Assembly (NCBI GenBank): GCA_030745875.1
Contig: JASLNT010000058.1
Coordinates: 1-64,000 of the forward strand
DNA from: Phycisphaerae bacterium
Lineage (GTDB): Bacteria > Planctomycetota > Phycisphaerae > SM23-33
Length of the DNA: 64,000 nucleotides
Direction: 5' to 3'
The notes beneath the pieces are model-generated. The model saw nothing but the letters and a program-made list of their open reading frames with translations. It was not told the DNA's origin and ran no database searches. This document shows positions 45,500 through 52,442 of the stretch, piece by piece (position 1 is the stretch's first letter; each line of letters opens with the position of its first letter). The position numbers and the translations under genes were made by a program.

Positions 45500-46039
45500 A
45501 TGATATTGCTGCCATACGAATCCTGGGAGATTGACAGTTCGCTCACCGTGGACGAACTTGTTGCGGGAATGACCTCCCGGACCAAGCCCTCAAAACTGCT
45601 TTGTACCGGCAGCCGCAACTACGCATCATTGCAAGGCGGGATTCACGCGCGCGGATTCTGCCTTCACCGTGTTGTTCACTATCATAATTCGTCCCTTCCC
45701 CACATATACGGCAGGTTCGTCCCGCGCGACAACGGAACGACAATTCGCGTCCGAATGACATTTGATCCCATCGTTTTCGCGATCCTGGTTTTCATGGTTG
45801 GACTCTTTGGAATCGCCGGTCTGGTCGGAATTCTTCAGTCGATTCGTTACGCGGCGTATACGTTTCTTATGGCCGGGGTTTTGATACTGCTGGCCTGCGG
45901 CGGTTTTTTTCTGGAGGCGGGCAGAACCCAGAACCTGTTGTCGGAGATGATCGAGAACATGCAGCGCAAGGCGGCCGGAGGGAATCCGGAAACCGATGAT
46001 GCGGACCCGAACCCGGCGTCCATCGCGGACGACACATAA
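45500..46039 (+). CDS. Small membrane protein with two transmembrane helices, unknown
   Basis: A 179-residue protein. The N-terminal 88 residues form a predicted soluble beta-rich domain (LLPYESWEIDSSLTVDELVA, then GRFVPRDNGTTIRVRMTF), followed by helices at about 90-111 and 119-138 and an acidic tail (ETDDADPNP). The pattern YESWEI...L...G...NS.lP.i.G...GT.i.v resembles a recurrent family of uncharacterised bacterial membrane proteins. It ends 20 bp before the sulfatase gene and may be co-transcribed with it. Confidence 0.65.
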   Translation: MILLPYESWEIDSSLTVDELVAGMTSRTKPSKLLCTGSRNYASLQGGIHARGFCLHRVVHYHNSSLPHIYGRFVPRDNGTTIRVRMTFDPIVFAILVFMVGLFGIAGLVGILQSIRYAAYTFLMAGVLILLACGGFFLEAGRTQNLLSEMIENMQRKAAGGNPETDDADPNPASIADDT

Positions 46040-46059
46040 CATTCGATAAAGGACATATA

Positions 46060-47463
46060 ATGAATCGCAGAGAGTTTTTGCAGGGCGCCGTTGCGTGTGC
46101 AGCGGTTGCTTCACTGTCGCATGTCAGCGCCGGGGCGAGACCCGCCGGGAAGCCGAATATCGTCTTCATCGTGGCTGACGATCTGGGGTACGGCGACCTG
46201 GGCTGCTACGGGCAGGAGAAGATCAAGACCCCGCGTCTGGACCGGATGGCGAAAGAAGGCGTCCGCTTCACCAGCCACTACTCCGGTTTCACCGTTTGCT
46301 CGCCGTCTCGCTGCGCGCTGATGACGGGCAAACACATGGGTCACGCCTCGGTCAAGGGCAACGGCGGGCGGTTGAAGAAGAGCGACATCACCGTTCCCAT
46401 GCTGCTGAAAAAAGCCGGATACAAAACCTGCATGATCGGTAAATGGGGCCTGGTGGGGCGCCCCGGGCATCCGGGCAGCCCGAACAACAAGGGTTTCGAC
46501 CACTTCTTTGGATTCGACAATCAGGGTTTCGCGCACTTCTACTATCCCGAGTTCCTCTGGCGGAACGACAAGAAAGTGCTCTATCCGAAAAACCACAACT
46601 TGCGGGTAAACGGCGAATACAAGAAGGGAATGGGAACCTACAGTCACGATGAACTGACCAAAGAGGCCCTGGGATGGATCAAGGACAACAAGGACAATCC
46701 GTTCTTCCTGTATCTTCCGTTCTGCATTCCGCACGCCGAGCTTACGGTCCCTGAAGATTCGCTGGCTCCGTATCTCAAGCTCGGCTGGCCGGAAAAACCC
46801 AAGCTCGTGAACAAGGGAAACAACGGAGGCGGCGGATACGGCAGCCAGTACAAGGAGGGTTATTGCGGACAGAGTCATCCCAACGCCGCGTACGCCGGGA
46901 TGGTCTCGCGAATGGACCGCAGCATCGGAAAGATACTGGACCTGCTGGACGAGTTGAAACTTACCGACAATACGCTGGTGATATTCTCCAGCGACAACGG
47001 ACCGACGCCCGAGGGCGGACAGGATCCGAAATTCTTCAACAGCAACGGTCCGCTGAGCGGAGGCAAGCGAAGCATGAACGAAGGCGGGATTCGCGTTCCG
47101 ACAATCGCCCGCTGGCCGGGCAAGATCAAACCGGGGCGCACGAGCGATCATCCCAGCGCGTTCTGGGATTTCCTGCCCACGGCCTGTGATGTCGCCGGGA
47201 TAGATCCGCCCGACGATATCGACGGGATCAGCTATCTGCCCGAACTGCTCGGGAAAACAGATGACCAGAAAAAGCACGAATACTTTTACTGGATATGGGC
47301 GATCCGAGTAGGCAAATGGAAGCTCATGCCGGCCGGGCGGAACAAATACCGCCTCTACGACCTGGAGACCGACATCGCCGAAAAGCACGACGTGTCCAAG
47401 AAGCATCCGGACGTAGTGGAGCGCTGCAGCAAGTATTTCGACATCGCGAAAAGAAAGAAGTAG
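46060..47463 (+). CDS. Tat-exported arylsulfatase-type sulfatase
   Basis: A 467-residue sulfatase with the canonical formylglycine motif at Cys80 (CSPSRCALMTGKHMGHASVK). The N-terminus MNRREFLQGA is a twin-arginine signal. Metal-site segments are IVFIVADDLGYGDLGCYGQE and VIFSSDNGPTPEGGQD; GMIGKWG-like spacing is present as CMIGKWGLVG. The protein is closer to the GalNAc-6-sulfatase/arylsulfatase A group of bacterial sulfatases than to the variant enzyme at 3151. The substrate is not readable. No dedicated formylglycine-generating enzyme is in the window. Confidence 0.95.
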   Translation: MNRREFLQGAVACAAVASLSHVSAGARPAGKPNIVFIVADDLGYGDLGCYGQEKIKTPRLDRMAKEGVRFTSHYSGFTVCSPSRCALMTGKHMGHASVKGNGGRLKKSDITVPMLLKKAGYKTCMIGKWGLVGRPGHPGSPNNKGFDHFFGFDNQGFAHFYYPEFLWRNDKKVLYPKNHNLRVNGEYKKGMGTYSHDELTKEALGWIKDNKDNPFFLYLPFCIPHAELTVPEDSLAPYLKLGWPEKPKLVNKGNNGGGGYGSQYKEGYCGQSHPNAAYAGMVSRMDRSIGKILDLLDELKLTDNTLVIFSSDNGPTPEGGQDPKFFNSNGPLSGGKRSMNEGGIRVPTIARWPGKIKPGRTSDHPSAFWDFLPTACDVAGIDPPDDIDGISYLPELLGKTDDQKKHEYFYWIWAIRVGKWKLMPAGRNKYRLYDLETDIAEKHDVSKKHPDVVERCSKYFDIAKRKK

Positions 47464-47484
47464 CAGCCGATCGCCTTTGTTTGC

Positions 47485-47514
47485 GGGCTGCGGTTGTGGT
47501 CCCAACCGTAGCCC
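47485..47514 (+). terminator. Hairpin after the sulfatase gene
   Basis: Arms gggctgcggttg (47485-47496) and caaccgtagccc (47503-47514) pair with one mismatch around a 6-nt loop, 22 bp past the sulfatase stop. There is no U-run. A second, tight palindrome (aagggtcc-g-ggaccctt, 47543-47559) follows and resembles part of the long inverted repeat near 45340. Confidence 0.45.
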
Positions 47515-47570
47515 TGAGTCGCCGTTAATGTCGTCAGCCCGGAAGGGTCCGGGACCCTTGCCGCTTCACG

Positions 47571-47699
47571 TTCCGATGGATCCTGGGTTATTTCGGCGGG
47601 CGGCTTACCGACTGGGGAGCCCACTTTATCGATATGGCGCATTGGGGAATGGGCGCGGAGCTCACCGGGCCGGTTGAGAGGGCTCCGTGGGCGTTGTAA
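47571..47699 (+). pseudogene. C-terminal-half fragment of a Gfo/Idh/MocA oxidoreductase
   Basis: Forty-two codons ending in TAA read FRWILGYFGGRLTDWGAHFI, then DMAHWGMGAELTGPVE. This is the conserved R-W...GG-x-L-T-D-W-G-A-H...D block of secreted planctomycete Gfo/Idh/MocA oxidoreductases, normally found near the middle of a roughly 430-residue protein. The reading frame upstream runs into the palindrome at 47543-47559, so the gene has been truncated at both ends. It is unrelated in detail to the intact oxidoreductase at 12294-13460. Otherwise 47464-47835 holds no gene. Confidence 0.65.
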
Positions 47700-47835
47700 G
47701 GAATGCGGATTAGATGATATTAACCTTCTTGACATTGTCGCGGTATTGTGTCAACATTCGGTGGACGATCGAACACCATTCTGCCGCGGTGCAGGATTTT
47801 CGCCGCTCTTTAACCTGTTGTTGCGAGATATTGAA

Positions 47836-48222
47836 ATGATTAAGAAACTCACTATCGCTGCGTTGATGCTGTCTCTTACCGCGCTGATCGGTTGCGGGTC
47901 TTCGGATCCGCACGAAAAAGTGATGGAAGACATGATGGACTGCATGGAGGAAATGACCGAAGTGCTGGCCGGCGTCACGGACACCGCCTCGGCCGAGGCC
48001 GCCAAGCCCGACCTTGAAGCTCTCGGTAAACGTATGCAAGCGATCCAGAAGGATATGAAAGACGTCGGAGAGCCTGACAAGGAAAAGGAAAAAGCCCTGA
48101 AGGAAAAATACGAAGAACGTATGAAGGAAATCATGGGCAAGATGATGAAGGAATCCATGCGAGTAATGATGAACCCCGAGTTCAGCAAAGTGCTCGGAGA
48201 CGCAATGAAAGATATGAAATAG
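47836..48222 (+). CDS. Small Met/Lys-rich helical lipoprotein
   Basis: A 128-residue lipoprotein: signal peptide with lipobox LIGC (KKLTIAALMLSLTALIGC), then an almost entirely helical, charged chain unusually rich in Met, Lys and Glu (for example KYEERMKEIMGKMMKESM and MEDMMDCMEEMTEVL). About 17 of the 128 residues are Met. I do not recognise the family. The Met-rich helix could sequester metal (copper or silver) or simply be a flexible coiled coil; there is no supporting neighbour. Confidence 0.7.
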   Translation: MIKKLTIAALMLSLTALIGCGSSDPHEKVMEDMMDCMEEMTEVLAGVTDTASAEAAKPDLEALGKRMQAIQKDMKDVGEPDKEKEKALKEKYEERMKEIMGKMMKESMRVMMNPEFSKVLGDAMKDMK

Positions 48223-48366
48223 CAGCCGCCTGTAATGAATGAACCCGTCGGATTGATCGGCAATCTCGACGCCTTCATATCAGACAGGCAGCGGAGGTTG
48301 AGTATAACACCTTGATAACAGGGATGTTATGGTCGGCTTGCCGCGAGGTTCACAGGTGTGACACAG

Positions 48367-48410
48367 CAGCCGGTGTTGTGGGAGCGATCAACCCCCCGCA
48401 ACACCGGCTG
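48367..48410. terminator. Strong hairpin in the 493-bp gap 48223-48715
   Basis: Perfect 12-bp arms cagccggtgttg (48367-48378) and caacaccggctg (48399-48410) flank a 20-nt loop in which gggag and ccccc can pair further. tatttgttataac follows, so it could terminate plus-strand transcription from the lipoprotein gene 145 bp upstream, or the minus-strand operon 300 bp away. A second dyad, cacaggc-atcac-gcctgtg, lies near 48498. I see no gene in the rest of the gap. Confidence 0.5.
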
Positions 48411-48715
48411 TATTTGTTATAACACTGTGCGGCGAAAGAACTTATAGATGGCGGGCGGGTCTGGTGCGCAGGCGTGATTGGCTGGGAACGATGTTCACAG
48501 GCATCACGCCTGTGACAACTCCCGGACCGACAAAACGCTCCGTATCTCCGGGCGGACATGTGTCGCAAGCCTCTGTGATGCGAGCATATATAGTTCAAGA
48601 GATCGGAGGCGGACGATATGGACACGCATCATACGCCTCAGCGATGCTTGCCAAAAGTGTGAACCAAATGTGAACCCCGCCATTGACTGCGGTTTGGCGA
48701 TGTGTGGTGACGAGC

Positions 48716-50410
48716 TTAGTCTTTGGGCGGAGGGTGGTGCTTGTTAAGATAGCGTGTGAACGTGTAGTACATGATGTTGATGCCGAGCTTGTAGGCCCGG
48801 TCGGTGACGGCTTTCGAGCTTCCCGAATGCCCGGTCCGCCAGGCGTCGCCCATGTCGCCCGAGTGGTAGTAAACCACCCAAGTGCCCTCATGCTTGATTC
48901 CCTGCGGGCGGTAGTTGTTGTTGTGATGCCACAGAGGCGGGGCGCCGTTGGGGAAGAGGAACTGTTCCCTGTAAAGCGGGTCGTCGTCCGGTACGTCCAC
49001 AAGCTGCTTGCCCGGGAACAGCCTCTTGCAGATCGAGCGGAACGAGCGGTCGAAATGTCCGCCCGCGCTGTCGGCGAGGATCATCCCGCCTTCGACCAGG
49101 CAGTAATTCCGAAGAATCTTCAGTTCGCTGTTGGACAGGGATATCCCGCCGCGCCCGGTCATGTAGACGAACGGGGGAGCCTTTCCCTTGCGGAACCTGG
49201 CCAGCCTGGATACTTCCTTGTACTCGGTGTTGTCTGCGATCTTGAAGCCCGTAATCTCGTTGAACCTTAGCAGCAGGTTGTAGTCATACCCGTAGCCCAT
49301 GTTCACGTTCCAGGTGCTTGATCCGTTGTACTTCAGGCGGATAAACCGAACGCGAGCGTTGGCCATACCGTGAGGCCAGCCGCCGGTGTCGCCGCCGCCG
49401 TCGCCGAGCTTGCCGATGTTCTTGTTGGCTTGATAGGTTTCGGCGGTTTCCTTGATCATCTCATCGAGGATCTTGATATCCTTGAGCTTGGGTCGCTCCC
49501 AGATTATGGGTGAGTCCATATTCAGCAGGAGTTTTTCGGGCTTTTCCTTCTTGATCCGCTTTACCTGGACCTGCATCACTACGGGCTTTCCGCTTCCCTT
49601 GGGTATTTCGTAGTCTTTTTCCCATCCGCAACCCCTCATGATCATCGGCCCGAACAGGACCAGCATGTACACGCCGACCGGCCAGTACATGCTGGTGCGG
49701 TAGCGGGGGTCTTTTCCGTGCGTGCGAACGTTGTCGTAGATTCGGTCGCCGATGAGCGGCTGGTCCGGTGCGGAGTGAGCGTAGTATTCGCACACGCTTT
49801 TGCGCCACAGGCACACCATCAACACGATGCTGACCAGCAGGAAAGGTGCGCACGCCCAGAGCCATTGCACCCACTGTTCGTTCCGCCAGATCTCCGCCCC
49901 GTCCACACCGCCCAGCAGTTTGGGGCAATTGACAGCCACCATATCCGGGAAATACCACAGGAATCCCGCCAGGATCAGCCAATAGAGTGTGGCCAGCACA
50001 GTAAACACTCGGAGAATACGCAGAATGAACCGACGGCGCAGAAGCCCCAAAACCGCCACACCGCCCAGAGTCCATCCCAAGATGCTTCCGGCTAGAGCGA
50101 ATGATTCGAACGTCTTGAAAACATCGGCGCAAATGTCGTCTACGACTGCGTGCAGTTCGTTGGTGAAGCCCAGAGTGTCGATATACCACTCCAAGCCGCC
50201 TGCGTGCACCACCACCATCGGTCCGCCCAGCACAACCAGGAGAATCGCCAGACGCAGGAACCACGGAAGCGGGCCGATTACGACCGATGCGCAGCGGCCG
50301 ATGAGCCTGAAAGTCTGCGCCAGAACGCAGTGTATCCGCCCCAGCACGTTGCAGACAGCTTTCGCTGTCACCTCGCCCGGAGTTTTAGTTGGTCGTCGCC
50401 TGATGGCCAT
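48716..50410 (-). CDS. DUF4159 protein with five transmembrane helices
   Basis: A 564-residue membrane protein and last gene of the motor operon. Hydrophobic helices lie near residues 48-72 (LRLAILLVVLGGPMVVVHAGG), 102-125, 130-153, 185-207 and 245-262. From about residue 350 a soluble domain begins with ARVRFIRLKYNGSSTWNVNM and GYDYNLLLRFNEITGFKIA, followed by PPFVYMTGRGGISLSNSELK and YCLVEGGMILADSAGGHFD: the DUF4159 pattern. DUF4159 is a Rossmann/GATase-like domain often encoded with ExbB/ExbD-type genes and VWA proteins; its activity is unknown. The 19-bp gap to the preceding gene supports co-transcription. Confidence 0.8.
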   Translation of the reverse strand: MAIRRRPTKTPGEVTAKAVCNVLGRIHCVLAQTFRLIGRCASVVIGPLPWFLRLAILLVVLGGPMVVVHAGGLEWYIDTLGFTNELHAVVDDICADVFKTFESFALAGSILGWTLGGVAVLGLLRRRFILRILRVFTVLATLYWLILAGFLWYFPDMVAVNCPKLLGGVDGAEIWRNEQWVQWLWACAPFLLVSIVLMVCLWRKSVCEYYAHSAPDQPLIGDRIYDNVRTHGKDPRYRTSMYWPVGVYMLVLFGPMIMRGCGWEKDYEIPKGSGKPVVMQVQVKRIKKEKPEKLLLNMDSPIIWERPKLKDIKILDEMIKETAETYQANKNIGKLGDGGGDTGGWPHGMANARVRFIRLKYNGSSTWNVNMGYGYDYNLLLRFNEITGFKIADNTEYKEVSRLARFRKGKAPPFVYMTGRGGISLSNSELKILRNYCLVEGGMILADSAGGHFDRSFRSICKRLFPGKQLVDVPDDDPLYREQFLFPNGAPPLWHHNNNYRPQGIKHEGTWVVYYHSGDMGDAWRTGHSGSSKAVTDRAYKLGINIMYYTFTRYLNKHHPPPKD

Positions 50411-50429
50411 CTACGATCTTTCCGGGTCT

Positions 50430-50861
50430 TTACAGGTCGTCAATGTCGTCGAGATTTACGCCTGACTTTGCGGGCAACGTGGTCGATGTCTGGTTGATCT
50501 TCTTCTCGATTTTCGATAACGGTCTACTTGTCGGTCTTCCGCCTTTGGAGCCTTTGCCCTTCTGTGCGGCCACCTGTTTGGCCTCTTCGGCCTGGCGTTC
50601 GGCGCGTTTCTTTGCTCTTTCGGCGGCCCGTTCTTTCTTGGCGTTTTCGCTGATTATTATGTCGGGCTCCAGAGTGTTGTACTCCACGCACAGCTTGATA
50701 AAGCCGATCGATGTGCCGCCAATCAGCGCAGCATGGATGAACAGCGACACGAGGAACATTGCGAAGAAGGACAGTCCGTTGACCTTGCCCATCAGGGCGT
50801 CCGGATCGACCTGATCGTCGGAATGCGTTTTCTCGGGACTGTTGTTTGGACTCTGACTCAT
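50430..50861 (-). CDS. TonB/TolA-like inner-membrane protein lacking a TonB C-terminal domain
   Basis: A 143-residue protein. ATG 50861 lies 9 bases after GGAG; the ATG 15 bases earlier forms part of that site. One N-terminal transmembrane helix contains the S-x3-H signature (Ser39, His43 in FLVSLFIHAALIGG), the residues by which TonB and TolA engage ExbB/D and TolQ/R. It is followed by a Lys/Ala/Glu/Arg helix (ERAAERAKKRAERQAEEAKQ) like TolA domain II. The protein then ends with DDIDDL, with no room for the about 80-residue TonB or TolA C-terminal fold. It may hand energy to a partner in the operon instead of an outer-membrane receptor. Confidence 0.7.
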   Translation of the reverse strand: MSQSPNNSPEKTHSDDQVDPDALMGKVNGLSFFAMFLVSLFIHAALIGGTSIGFIKLCVEYNTLEPDIIISENAKKERAAERAKKRAERQAEEAKQVAAQKGKGSKGGRPTSRPLSKIEKKINQTSTTLPAKSGVNLDDIDDL

Positions 50862-50896
50862 CGCATTTGACTCCATAAGGACTTTGTTTATTTCGT

Positions 50897-51310
50897 TCAG
50901 GGATTCCCCTTGATGATTCCGCGCGCAACGACTATTCCCCCGGCCTCGCTGACGGCGGAGTAGACATCTTTGAACACTTCGTAGGGAAGATTCCTGTCGA
51001 TTTCAACGACTACACGTCGGTTCTCGTTCTGATCGGGGCTTGCGAAGTGCCCCTTTATCAGACCGGTTAGAGCTTCCACGGGGACAGGTTCCGGATTGTT
51101 CTGGAAGAAGCACTGTCCGTCCTCGTCCATTACGACGCTGATTCCGGTTCTCTCAATTTCACTGAGATCGTCGGTTTCGGGATGCGTCAGCGAGACCTCG
51201 CCCTTGGGTATGCTCGCCAGGATGAAGAAGATAATCAGCAGGAAGGCGATGTCGCCCATAGAGGCCAGCGGTACGATCGCAGGTATTCGTCTTTTGCGTC
51301 TTACGCCCAT
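50897..51310 (-). CDS. ExbD/TolR-type biopolymer transport protein, second copy
   Basis: A 137-residue ExbD/TolR family protein: short cytoplasmic basic N-terminus, a transmembrane helix with the essential Asp (MGDIAFLLIIFFILASI) and a periplasmic domain ending VSEAGGIVVARGI. With ExbB it forms a proton-driven motor. It differs clearly from the other ExbD here, so the two may form a mixed ExbD dimer or serve different steps. Confidence 0.9.
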   Translation of the reverse strand: MGVRRKRRIPAIVPLASMGDIAFLLIIFFILASIPKGEVSLTHPETDDLSEIERTGISVVMDEDGQCFFQNNPEPVPVEALTGLIKGHFASPDQNENRRVVVEIDRNLPYEVFKDVYSAVSEAGGIVVARGIIKGNP

Positions 51311-51317
51311 AAGTCCG

Positions 51318-51749
51318 TTAATCCTCCGAAGCGGTTTCGCCCGGTTCGGTTATCATTCCCAGGACGCCTCCGGCCTCTTCGATGGCCATTACGACCTCGT
51401 AGTACCTCTGGTATGACGTCTTCGGCGCGCAATCCAGTATTACGACCCGTTTGCCCTGGGGTTTGGCGCGAAGATCGAGATCCATCAGCTTCACCCGCAA
51501 CTGCATAAGCGTTACGTCTTCCTGTTGCTTGCCCCAGGCCAGCAGTTCCGGCGAGAGGGTGATCGTCGGTTGTTCGGCCTTGCTTTTCTTGGGGTTCTCG
51601 CGTGCTGCGGGTATGTCGAGCTTGTTGCCCATCAGCGCGCTTAGCGTGCTGGTCAGGATGAAGAAAATAATCAGCAGGAACGCGATATCGGAAAACGGTC
51701 CGACATTCGGTTCAACATCGTGCCGGGTTTTTTTGCGTCTGAGCGGCAT
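51318..51749 (-). CDS. ExbD/TolR-type biopolymer transport protein, first copy
   Basis: A 143-residue ExbD family protein with the conserved transmembrane Asp in PFSDIAFLLIIFFILTSTL and a periplasmic ExbD fold (KRVVILDCAPKTSYQRYYEV, IEEAGGVLGMI). A single Cys in the periplasmic domain (LDCAPK) is uncommon. It lies 6 bp after ExbB and 7 bp before the second ExbD. Confidence 0.92.
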   Translation of the reverse strand: MPLRRKKTRHDVEPNVGPFSDIAFLLIIFFILTSTLSALMGNKLDIPAARENPKKSKAEQPTITLSPELLAWGKQQEDVTLMQLRVKLMDLDLRAKPQGKRVVILDCAPKTSYQRYYEVVMAIEEAGGVLGMITEPGETASED

Positions 51750-51755
51750 TGAGGC

Positions 51756-52400
51756 TTACTCCGCACCGCGTTTTAGTGATACGTAGTCGTTCAGTTCGAT
51801 TACGGTCTCTTCGATCTCCAGGGTGAACTTGTCCATGCGCCTGGCCAGGAGATTATGTGCGACTAAAGCGGGCAGGGCGATCAGCAGTCCGGCGGCGGTG
51901 GTGATAAGTGCTTCGGATATGCCGACGGCCGCGGCGCTCGTCTGCGATCCTCCAGCCTCGGAGATCGCTCTGAACGAGCCTATCATGCCCGTGACAGTGC
52001 CCGTCATGCCCAGCAACGGTGAGATCATTCCGACAAGCGTCAGCAGATTCAGACGCTTCTCCAAAGGCTCAAGCACGTGGGGAGCGTAGTCTTCCATGGT
52101 CTTGGAAACGCTGATCTCGATTTCCGCGTTGTTCCGTCCTAGTTTCGACAGGCGTCGCAACTTGTCCAGACCGGCGAGCATTACCGCAGCCACCGGGCCG
52201 TGGTATTTCCCGCATTCGTCTATGGCTTCATCGAGTTTGTGATTGTCCAGCAGGGTCGAGACGCTTCTTCGCATTTTGAAGCTGTCGGAATCGGCCAGCC
52301 TGAACGCTCGAATACGGTCAATGATCACCGCGATGGCGATAATCGAACACGCCAGCAACGGGCCCATCAGCCACTTGCCCTTAAAAAGATAATAAAGCAT
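51756..52400 (-). CDS. MotA/TolQ/ExbB proton channel family protein
   Basis: A 214-residue three-helix ExbB-like protein: helix 1 LMGPLLACSIIAIAVIIDRI, then a cytoplasmic loop, then RLNLLTLVGMISPLLGMTGTVTGMI and GISEALITTAAGLLIALPAL, the canonical MotA/TolQ/ExbB signature. It begins the motor part of the operon, 42 bp after a TPR gene, and is followed by two exbD-like genes. Confidence 0.94.
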   Translation of the reverse strand: MLYYLFKGKWLMGPLLACSIIAIAVIIDRIRAFRLADSDSFKMRRSVSTLLDNHKLDEAIDECGKYHGPVAAVMLAGLDKLRRLSKLGRNNAEIEISVSKTMEDYAPHVLEPLEKRLNLLTLVGMISPLLGMTGTVTGMIGSFRAISEAGGSQTSAAAVGISEALITTAAGLLIALPALVAHNLLARRMDKFTLEIEETVIELNDYVSLKRGAE

Positions 52401-52442
52401 ACCCTGGTACTCCTTGAGTTACTTCTCAGGTCCGTAATCGTC

